Shown here in pieces: positions 1 to 5,403 of a stretch of 6,534 nt of DNA. Within the stretch, counting starts at the first letter, position 1. Every line of letters begins with the position of its first letter. Both the position numbers and the translations under genes were made by a program. This DNA is from an uncultured Eggerthellaceae bacterium. Lineage in GTDB: Bacteria > Actinomycetota > Coriobacteriia > Coriobacteriales > Eggerthellaceae. The notes beneath the pieces were generated by a model. The model worked only from the letters and a program-made list of their open reading frames with translations, was not told where the DNA came from and did not search any database. The stretch is from positions 1 to 6,534 of the forward strand of contig CAMPAJ010000095.1 in assembly GCA_946631805.1 (NCBI GenBank), given 5' to 3'.

Positions 1-1851
1 TATACCGTGGAAAACGCGCTTTCCAAGGTCAAGGACGAGAAAGGCCTCAAGCGCGTCGCGAAGTTCCTCACCGAGGGGCCGTGCCCCGATTGCGGCGGCA
101 CGCGTCTTTCGGAAAAAGTGCGCTCGACGTTGCTCACGGGCATCAGCTTGGCCGAGGCCACGCAGTTTACGCTCGACGAGCTGGCGGCGTGGGTGCCCAC
201 GGTGGCGCCGAGCCTGCCCGAGGAGCTGCGCCCCATGGCGCAGAGCATCCTTTCGGGCATGGCCGAGCCCATCGAGCGTCTGCAGCAGCTGGGCCTGGGG
301 TATTTGTCGCTCGACCGCTCATCGTCGACGCTCTCGACGGGCGAGCGGCAGCGCGTGCAGCTGACGCGCGCCGTGCGCAACCGCACGAACGGCGTGTTGT
401 ACGTGCTGGACGAGCCTTCCATCGGCTTGCATCCTTCCAACGTCGACGGCCTGCTCGGCGTCGTGGACGACCTGCTGGCCGACGGCAACTCGGTCGTCAT
501 CGTCGACCACGACGTGCGCGTGCTGCGCCAGTGCGACCATCTGATCGAGATTGGCCCCGGGTCGGGCGCGGGCGGCGGCCAGGTCATAGCGCAGGGCAGC
601 GTAGCCGACATCGAGGCCAACCCGGCGTCGCGCATCCGCGGGTTCCTGAGCGGCAAGCAGGTTGTGAAGCGTAGGAGCGCGGAGGACGCGGGGGACGCGA
701 GGGATGCGGCCAGCGCGAACGGCGCGGCTGGCGCCAAGGGCGCGAACGGCGCGAACGGCGCGGCTGGCGCGGCGGGTGCAGAAGGCTTGGCAAACGTAAA
801 GGATGCGGCAAACGCAACGGGCGAAGCAGGCGCGGCCGATGCCGACATATTCGCGAACGGTGCCATCTACTTGCGGACTGGCGCCATCCATACGGTCAAA
901 CCGCTCGAGGTGCACATTCCGCGTGGGCGTCTGACGGCGGTCACGGGCGTTTCGGGCTCGGGCAAGACGACGCTTGTCCTGGAGAGCCTCATACCCGGAC
1001 TTAAGGCCTCGTTCGATGGGGCCGTGCCGCCCGCCCACGTGCTGGCGGTCGATGCCGAGGGCCTGCGCCGCGCCAACCTCATCGACGCCACGCCCATCGG
1101 CATAAACGTGCGCTCGACGGTCGCGACCTATTCGGGCGTGCTCGACGACCTGCGCCGCGCGTACGCGTCGGCGCCCGTGGCGAAGCAGCGCGGGCTCAAG
1201 GCGGGTGCGTTCTCGTACAACACCGGCTCGCTCAAGTGCCCCACCTGCGATGGCACCGGGCAGATCTCGCTCGACGTGCAGTTCTTGCCCGACGTTGACA
1301 TCGTATGCCCCGATTGCCGCGGGTCGCGCTACGGCGATGACGCCTGGCGCATCGTCAAGCCGCTCAAGGGCTCGTCGGGGACGGTGGAGCTTTCACTTCC
1401 GCAGCTCATGGCCATGACGGTCGACGAGGCGCTCGACGTGTGCGGAGGTTTGAAGAAAGTGGCTTCCAAGCTGCAGATCCTCCATGGCCTGGGGCTCGGG
1501 TACCTGACGCTCGGCGAGGCCACGCCGGCGCTCTCGGGCGGCGAGGCGCAGCGCCTCAAGCTCGCGAGCGAGATCGGCCGCGACCAGCGCGACGCCCTGT
1601 TCGTATTCGACGAGCCCACCATCGGCTTGCACCCGCTCGACGTCGAGGTGCTGCTCGACGTGCTGCAGGGCCTGGTCGACCACGGCGCGACGGTTGTAGT
1701 CATCGAGCACGACCTGGACATGATAGCCAACGCCGACTATGTCATCGACATGGGCCCGGGCGGCGGAGACGCCGGCGGCCGCGTCGTCGCCTGCGGCACG
1801 CCCGCGCAGGTCCGCGCCTGTAGCGAAAGCGTTACCGGCCGGTATCTGTAG
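1..1851 (+). CDS. UvrA-like twin-ABC ATPase (UvrA paralogue), 5' end cut by window
   Basis: This is the C-terminal part of a UvrA-family ATPase. The frame is open through base 1, so the GTG at 7 is internal. Counting from that codon as residue 1, I see a CPDCGGTRL zinc-type motif (26-34), a first ABC signature LSTGERQR (109-116), Walker B LDEPSIGLHP (134-143) and switch DHD (167-169). A Gly/Ala/Asn-rich linker follows (about 217-287). Then come Walker A GVSGSGKTT (314-322), a C4 zinc module (C411, C414, C434, C437), signature LSGGEAQR (509-516), Walker B FDEPTIGLHP (534-543) and switch EHD (567-569). The first Walker A and any UvrB-binding domain lie outside the window. UvrA binds damaged DNA in the cytoplasm and loads UvrB. 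Paralogues of this kind (such as DrrC of anthracycline producers) are linked to tolerance of DNA-binding drugs. The non-canonical first signature and long linker favour a paralogue over housekeeping uvrA, but the missing N-terminus prevents certainty. No clear terminator follows the TAG. Confidence 0.9.
   Translation, partial: YTVENALSKVKDEKGLKRVAKFLTEGPCPDCGGTRLSEKVRSTLLTGISLAEATQFTLDELAAWVPTVAPSLPEELRPMAQSILSGMAEPIERLQQLGLGYLSLDRSSSTLSTGERQRVQLTRAVRNRTNGVLYVLDEPSIGLHPSNVDGLLGVVDDLLADGNSVVIVDHDVRVLRQCDHLIEIGPGSGAGGGQVIAQGSVADIEANPASRIRGFLSGKQVVKRRSAEDAGDARDAASANGAAGAKGANGANGAAGAAGAEGLANVKDAANATGEAGAADADIFANGAIYLRTGAIHTVKPLEVHIPRGRLTAVTGVSGSGKTTLVLESLIPGLKASFDGAVPPAHVLAVDAEGLRRANLIDATPIGINVRSTVATYSGVLDDLRRAYASAPVAKQRGLKAGAFSYNTGSLKCPTCDGTGQISLDVQFLPDVDIVCPDCRGSRYGDDAWRIVKPLKGSSGTVELSLPQLMAMTVDEALDVCGGLKKVASKLQILHGLGLGYLTLGEATPALSGGEAQRLKLASEIGRDQRDALFVFDEPTIGLHPLDVEVLLDVLQGLVDHGATVVVIEHDLDMIANADYVIDMGPGGGDAGGRVVACGTPAQVRACSESVTGRYL
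713..786 (+). repeat. In-frame tandem repeat coding a Gly-Ala-X linker in the UvrA-like protein
   Basis: A 22-base sequence occurs identically at 713-734 and 749-770, 36 bases (12 codons) apart, within a tract of 9-base units of the form GGC GCG AAC or GGC GCG GCT. From 721 to 786 the codons read seven consecutive Gly-Ala-X triplets (X = A, K, N, N, A, A, E) plus a final Gly, residues 239-260 of the in-window protein. The tract lies between the two ATPase modules. I infer a flexible linker that grew by repeat slippage. It lacks proline and is too short to suggest a true collagen triple helix. Confidence 0.85.
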
Positions 1852-1854
1852 GCA

Positions 1855-1884
1855 TTTCCCATCGTTGCAGTTTTCGTCTACAAT
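1855..1884 (+). promoter_or_regulatory. Possible weak promoter for helD
   Basis: TACAAT at 1879-1884 matches the -10 consensus at five of six positions and lies in an AT-richer patch straight after the uvrA-like stop. The best -35 at acceptable spacing is TTTCCC (1855-1860, 18-base spacer), which is poor. TTGCAG at 1865 is only 8 bases from the -10, too close. If used, transcription would start near 1891 and give a leader of about 230 bases carrying both palindromes below. Confidence 0.22.
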
Positions 1885-1914
1885 TGGAAAGCTTGTTTTG
1901 AGCCGATGAGCGCG

Positions 1915-1949
1915 ATGTGCATTTTCACCCCAGGGGTGAGATTGCACAT
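1915..1949 (+). repeat. 35-base palindrome, copy 1 (hairpin or operator)
   Basis: The two 17-base arms flank a central A at 1932. Fifteen of the 17 positions are complementary; the exceptions are one T/T and one T/G pair, the latter a U.G wobble in plus-sense RNA. The left arm starts ATGTGCATTTTC and the right arm ends TTGCACAT. The G/C-rich centre (CCCCAGGGG) is the strongest part. There is no U-run after it, so a simple intrinsic terminator is unlikely. It could be a transcribed hairpin in the helD leader, a protein-binding site, or a member of a dispersed palindromic repeat family. Confidence 0.75.
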
Positions 1950-1962
1950 TGGCGGTGACGAA

Positions 1963-1997
1963 ATGTGCATTTTCGCCCCAGGGACCAGAATGCACAT
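1963..1997 (+). repeat. 35-base palindrome, copy 2, in tandem with copy 1
   Basis: This has the same length and layout as copy 1, beginning 48 bases downstream after a 13-base spacer. Fourteen of 17 arm positions pair. The outer ten bases pair perfectly once the flanking A1962/T1998 pair is counted, apart from the shared T/G pair further in. The first 21 bases differ from copy 1 at a single position (1975). That change is matched by a complementary change in the right arm at 1985, turning A-T into G-C. The inner right arm has drifted more (mismatches opposite 1974 and 1976). Confidence 0.75.
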
Positions 1998-2059
1998 TGG
2001 TGGCGAGGCTGGGTAGCGAGGCGCGCGTGTCGCGTGGCCGGCGCCCAACGAGTGCGAAG

Positions 2060-2069
2060 ACGTTAACGT
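2060..2069. promoter_or_regulatory. Perfect 10-base palindrome ACGTTAACGT upstream of helD
   Basis: ACGTTAACGT is fully self-complementary, 50 bases before the helD start, and one of the few AT-containing patches in this stretch. It could be a small operator for a dimeric repressor, but a 10-base palindrome can arise by chance and I see no second copy in the window. Confidence 0.2.
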
Positions 2070-2109
2070 AAGAGCTTTGGGGGCACCTGGGCTCGAGCGC
2101 GTTGTAAGT

Positions 2110-2114
2110 GGAGG
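2110..2114 (+). promoter_or_regulatory. Ribosome binding site of helD, fixes the start at ATG 2120
   Basis: GGAGG at 2110-2114 is a full Shine-Dalgarno core 5 bases before ATG 2120. An in-frame GTG at 2108 would extend the protein by four residues, but it overlaps this site and has no ribosome binding sequence of its own, so ATG 2120 is preferred. Confidence 0.75.
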
Positions 2115-2119
2115 CGGCA

Positions 2120-4222
2120 ATGGGCGCAGATCCGTTTTTCGAGGAAGAGCAGCAGCACCTGACCGATACGTACGCTAAGCTCAAGCGCATCGAGGAAGAA
2201 GTGCGCGGGCAGCTCGAGTCCGACCTCGTGGAAGCGCTCGAGGGCAAGGAAGACCTGTTCGAGGCCATGGCGCTCAACCAGGACGCCGACATCCAGCTTG
2301 AGACGCTCGCCGAGCTCGAGGCCGTCAACCGCATCATCGAAGGCTACAACCTTTCGGCCGACATCAACACCGAGAAACTGCGCCGCGTGCAGCTCCTGCT
2401 CATGAGCCCGTATTTCGCGAAAGTGAGCCTGAAGTTCGCGCACTCCGACGAGCCCAAGGACATCTACATCGGCGCGGCCGGCATGACCGACGAGAACCGC
2501 CGGCATTTCGTCGTCGACTGGCGCAGCCCCGTGGCCGAGGTGTACTACAACCAGGCCAACGGCGCCACGTCATACGAGGCCAACGGGCGGGTGATTCACG
2601 TCGATTTGCAGCTCAGGCGTCAGTTCGACATCCGCCGCGACACGCTGCGCGCGTATTTCGACACGACGGTCGCCATCGAGGACCCATTGCTGTTGGCATC
2701 GCTTTCCAAACGCCGCACGGCGCAGCTCAGCGCCATCACCATGACCATTCAGAAAGAGCAGAACCAGGTCATCCGCCATGCCGACGTGCCGGTGCTGCTC
2801 GTGCACGGCATCGCGGGCTCGGGCAAGACGTCGGTGCTCCTGCAGCGCATCGCGTACCTGTTCTACACCGAGCGCGACAACCTCAAGCCGTCGGACGTGT
2901 ACCTGATCACGCCCAACGACGTGTTCAGGCGCTATATCGACAACGTCCTGCCCGACATGGGCGAGTCCAACCCCCAGATTTTCACATGGGATGCGCTCAT
3001 GCAGCGGCTGGGGCTCGCGGGGCGCGGCATCGCCAAGGACGCCTCGCTCGACGTGCTGCGGCGCATCGACGAGCTCGTGCCGAGCTTCGAGCTCGAGCAG
3101 GGCGATTACTGCGACTTGCGCGTGGAGGACGAGCGCGTGATCACCGCCGCGCAGGCGCGTTCGGCGGTCGAGAAATACAAACGCATTCCCATGGGCACGC
3201 ACCGTTTGTCGCTGGCCATCGAGGATCTGAAAGACCGGCTCGAGCAGCGCATCCTGCGCCTGGCAAAGGACGAGGACACCCAGGACGAGATGATGCAACT
3301 CTCGGATGAGCAGCAGATCCGCCTGTTCGGGCAGCAGCTCGCCCCGCTCGACGACGAGGAGCTCGTGTCGTGCACGCGCCGCTACCTGGAAGTGCGCTAT
3401 GCGCCCGTGTTCGAGGCGATCGAGCAGGGCGAATGGCTGCGCCTCGACCGCATCGGCATGCGCATGCTGGGCCTGCAGACGCTCGACGCGGTGGAATGGC
3501 TCTACCTCAAGCTCGCGCTCGTGGGCGGGGGAGAGCGCCATGCCCGCTACGTCATGGTCGACGAGGTGCAGGACTACACGACGACGCAGCTGGCCGTGCT
3601 GGCGCGGCTGTTTCCCAATGCGAATTTCCTGCTGCTCGGCGACGAGAACCAGGCCGTCAACGAGGGCACGGCCACGTTCGCGCAGGTGCGCGAGCTGTTC
3701 GAGGCGCTGCGCGGCAGCGTCGACGAGTGCGCGCTCATGATCAGCTACCGCTCATCGCCCGAGATCACCGATTTGTTCTGCAAACTGCTGCCCGAAGACG
3801 AGCGCATCGAGGCGTCGTCGGTGCAGCGCCCCGGGACGGCGCCGCGCATCGTCGAGTGCGCTTCGCATGACGACTACGAGGCGACTCTGAAGCGCATCGT
3901 GGAGGAGGCGGCGGCCGAAGAGGGGCTCACGGCGCTCATCGCCAACAGCCGCTCGCGTGCCAAGCAACTGGCCAAGCTGCTTGCCGATACGCCGATCCAA
4001 ACGGTTTCGGACCACGGCGAGCTACCCGCGAGCGGCGTCGTGCTGCTCGACGTCAAGCTGGCGAAAGGCTTGGAGTTCGACCACGCCATCGTGCCCGACG
4101 TGCAGGAGGGGGCGTTTCCCAACGAGCCGCTGCGCCGTCATCGCCTGTACACGGCCATTTCGCGTGCCACCCAGCGCGTCACGCTCGTCGCCGACGGCCC
4201 GCTTGCAAGCATGTTGAAGTAG
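2120..4222 (+). CDS. helD: HelD-like superfamily 1 ATPase/helicase (RNA polymerase recycling factor)
   Basis: A 700-residue protein, near the usual HelD length (774 in Bacillus subtilis). Residues about 5-75 are charged and helical, as in the HelD arm that enters the RNA polymerase secondary channel. A conserved HelD block, DIYIGAAGM to VVDWRSPVAEVYY, spans about 114-143. Helicase motifs follow: Walker A GIAGSGKTS (230-238), motif II DEVQDY (481-486), motif III LLGDENQ (505-511), motif IV SYRSSPE (542-548), motif V KGLEFD (649-654) and motif VI YTAISRA (677-683). The roughly 240 residues between Walker A and motif II match the HelD-specific insertion, unlike UvrD, Rep or PcrA. Known HelD proteins use ATP to release stalled core polymerase from DNA, and some mycobacterial ones protect against rifampicin. 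All key motifs look intact. It follows the uvrA-like gene by 268 bases and faces the patatin gene tail to tail. A UvrD-type helicase is the less likely alternative. Confidence 0.9.
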   Translation: MGADPFFEEEQQHLTDTYAKLKRIEEEVRGQLESDLVEALEGKEDLFEAMALNQDADIQLETLAELEAVNRIIEGYNLSADINTEKLRRVQLLLMSPYFAKVSLKFAHSDEPKDIYIGAAGMTDENRRHFVVDWRSPVAEVYYNQANGATSYEANGRVIHVDLQLRRQFDIRRDTLRAYFDTTVAIEDPLLLASLSKRRTAQLSAITMTIQKEQNQVIRHADVPVLLVHGIAGSGKTSVLLQRIAYLFYTERDNLKPSDVYLITPNDVFRRYIDNVLPDMGESNPQIFTWDALMQRLGLAGRGIAKDASLDVLRRIDELVPSFELEQGDYCDLRVEDERVITAAQARSAVEKYKRIPMGTHRLSLAIEDLKDRLEQRILRLAKDEDTQDEMMQLSDEQQIRLFGQQLAPLDDEELVSCTRRYLEVRYAPVFEAIEQGEWLRLDRIGMRMLGLQTLDAVEWLYLKLALVGGGERHARYVMVDEVQDYTTTQLAVLARLFPNANFLLLGDENQAVNEGTATFAQVRELFEALRGSVDECALMISYRSSPEITDLFCKLLPEDERIEASSVQRPGTAPRIVECASHDDYEATLKRIVEEAAAEEGLTALIANSRSRAKQLAKLLADTPIQTVSDHGELPASGVVLLDVKLAKGLEFDHAIVPDVQEGAFPNEPLRRHRLYTAISRATQRVTLVADGPLASMLK

Positions 4223-4243
4223 CGAGGGACGGCGAGGGGTTAG

Positions 4244-4258
4244 AAGGGGCAATCCCTT
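4244..4258. terminator. Weak symmetrical hairpin between convergent genes
   Basis: AAGGG (4244-4248) and CCCTT (4254-4258) form a perfect 5-base stem with a 5-base loop, midway in the 65-base gap between helD and the patatin gene. It could serve both strands, but the stem is short and no clear U-run follows on either side. The rest of 4223-4287 shows nothing else. Confidence 0.22.
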
Positions 4259-4287
4259 TCCGACGGCAAGGTATTCCTCATGTGCGG

Positions 4288-5127
4288 TTAATCGCCCAGG
4301 AACGCGGGGATGGCGGTGGCGTCGGCGAGGCCTTTGGCGTAGAGGCCCTCGATTGCGTCGCGGTCTTTGGTCAGCGTGCTCATATCGCCGATGTCGTCGG
4401 GCGCCACGATGAGCACGCGGCCTTCGCGCTCGTATTTCTTGGCCAGGTCGAGCTGCAGGTTGTACAGGCCGGCGCGGTTCATGAGCGCCTCGGCGACGCG
4501 CGGGTACTTGAGCGCGACCAGGCGCGCGGCGGTCACGTCATGGCTGGGGTCGCGGTAGAAATCGCGCGGACGCGTGAGGATCACCACGACCTTTTCGCAA
4601 CCGGCGTTGAACGCCTGGCGAATGGGAATGGGGTCCGAAAGCCCGCCGTCGAAGCACGGGCGCCCGTTAACGGGGTAGGGCTTGTTCACGAGTGGAAGCG
4701 CCGACGAGGCTTTTACGGGGTCGTACTTGTCCTGCGCCATGTCGTCCATCGTGAAATACACGGGCAGCGCGCTGTGCGCGTCGGTCGCCACGATGGTGAA
4801 CTGCTTGCCCGACGCGACCATGGCGGGGTAGTCCAGCGGGTACTCGCCGTCGGAATTGCTGAGCGAGCCGTATATGTAGTCCAGGTCGGTGTACTCGCCC
4901 GTGCGCGCGGCGAGCGCCGCGCCCATGTATTCGGGTCGGAAACTGTAGGTCGTGTAGAAGGCGAAATTGCGCCCGAGCTGCCCGGCGGTGTACGAGCTGA
5001 GGTTGGCCGCTCCGGCCGAGACGCCCACGCAGCAATCGAAATCGATGCCGTGCTCCATGCACCAGTCCAGAACGCCCGCACCGTAAATGCCGCGCTCGCC
5101 GCCTCCTACGTCAACTACGCCAATCAT
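4288..5127 (-). CDS. Patatin-like phospholipase (YjjU/RssA-type lipid acyl hydrolase)
   Basis: A complete 279-residue protein with the whole patatin fold signature. The oxyanion-hole loop GGGERGIYGAGVLD lies at 8-21, the nucleophile elbow G-V-S-A-G at 35-39 with Ser37 as nucleophile, and the catalytic-dyad Asp160 in DGGLSDPIP at 160-168. Patatins cleave acyl groups from phospholipids or other lipids using a Ser-Asp dyad. The motif just after the elbow (NLSSYTAGQLGRN) and the VKASSALPLV segment resemble bacterial YjjU-like proteins. There is no signal peptide or membrane helix, so it is probably cytoplasmic or peripherally membrane-bound. ATG 5127 is supported by an upstream purine-rich ribosome binding site, and the oxyanion loop begins only a few residues in, as in relatives. 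It is shorter than E. coli YjjU (about 357 residues) at both ends but has no missing motif. Its physiological substrate cannot be told from sequence. Confidence 0.92.
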   Translation of the reverse strand: MIGVVDVGGGERGIYGAGVLDWCMEHGIDFDCCVGVSAGAANLSSYTAGQLGRNFAFYTTYSFRPEYMGAALAARTGEYTDLDYIYGSLSNSDGEYPLDYPAMVASGKQFTIVATDAHSALPVYFTMDDMAQDKYDPVKASSALPLVNKPYPVNGRPCFDGGLSDPIPIRQAFNAGCEKVVVILTRPRDFYRDPSHDVTAARLVALKYPRVAEALMNRAGLYNLQLDLAKKYEREGRVLIVAPDDIGDMSTLTKDRDAIEGLYAKGLADATAIPAFLGD

Positions 5128-5136
5128 GTGAAACTA

Positions 5137-5142
5137 CCTTTC
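5137..5142 (-). promoter_or_regulatory. Ribosome binding site of the patatin gene
   Basis: On the minus strand GAAAGG ends 9 bases before the ATG at 5127. It sits in a purine-rich leader made of repeated GAACGAA-type units (about 5138-5160), which should be unstructured and favour ribosome entry. Confidence 0.55.
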
Positions 5143-5157
5143 GTTCTTCTTTCGTTC

Positions 5158-5184
5158 GTTCTATTGTGCCATTTCCTATGTCAA
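5158..5184 (-). promoter_or_regulatory. Possible promoter of the patatin gene
   Basis: On the minus strand a perfect -35 hexamer TTGACA (5184-5179) is followed after 15 bases by TAGAAC (5163-5158), which matches four of six -10 positions. The location, 31 bases upstream of the start codon, is right for a short leader. The spacer is shorter than the optimal 17 and the -10 is poor, so the call is tentative. If real, the patatin is transcribed independently of the CocE gene. Confidence 0.4.
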
Positions 5185-5299
5185 GTCGCTGGCAACATTG
5201 TGCTGCGAACATCGGGCGCCCATGCCGCTTGCGCAGTGGATGCCCACGCCGTTCGTGTAGTGAGCGCTCGCGACTCTCGCATCGGCGGTACGTGCATTG

Positions 5300-5370
5300 G
5301 CGGTTGCGTGGGCACCTGCGGTTGCTGCGTCTGTGGTTGCCACGCCGGTGGCAAAGACGCCTGCGGTTGC
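5300..5370. repeat. Degenerate GCGGTTGC repeats in the patatin-CocE gap
   Basis: GCGGTTGC occurs at 5300-5307, 5318-5325 and 5363-5370, with a one-base variant at 5333-5340. The spacings are 18, 15 and 30 bases, all multiples of three. The gap (5128-5403) is otherwise free of a convincing gene. On the minus strand one frame gives a Pro/Gln-rich string and another, in frame with the CocE gene beyond its TAG, an Ala/Thr-rich string. Neither has a supported start codon. Confidence 0.6.
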
Positions 5371-5391
5371 AGAGGCCGCCGGCCGCCGGCG
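5337..5391 (-). terminator. Two GC-rich inverted repeats downstream of the CocE gene
   Basis: Reading along the minus strand after the TAG at 5404, the first structure is a 15-base palindrome (5391-5377), with 7-base arms CGCCGGC/GCCGGCG around one central base. The second has TTGCCAC (5354-5348) pairing with GTGGCAA (5343-5337) over a 4-base loop. Either could help end cocE transcription, but neither is followed by a U-run and the first needs its inner pairs opened to form a loop. Confidence 0.25.
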
Positions 5392-5403
5392 CTTCGACGT
5401 ACG

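Noticed and set aside
1861..1884. TTGCAG/TACAAT as a promoter pair
   Set aside because: The 8-base spacing is far too short for sigma-70-type recognition, so only TACAAT was kept as a tentative -10.
1915..1997. CRISPR array
   Set aside because: There are only two units, each internally palindromic with a 13-base spacer. CRISPR spacers are typically around 30 bases and there are no cas genes here.
1852..2119. Rifamycin-associated element upstream of helD
   Set aside because: Some actinobacterial helD genes carry a 19-base element starting GGGGCTTGC. I searched the gap by eye and found no match; GGGGGCACC at 2079-2087 is not close enough.
2108..2119. Alternative GTG start of helD at 2108
   Set aside because: The codon overlaps the GGAGG ribosome binding site, which is correctly spaced for ATG 2120, and nothing resembling a binding site precedes 2108.
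1393..2337. A 314-codon minus-strand frame over the uvrA-like 3' end, the gap and the helD 5' end
   Set aside because: It overlaps two well supported genes, has Ser/Ala/Arg-rich composition typical of a shadow frame, and part of it is just the translated palindromes.
2570..3541. A 323-codon minus-strand frame inside helD
   Set aside because: It is antisense to a region of helD with intact helicase motifs. No ribosome binding site or domain is visible in it.
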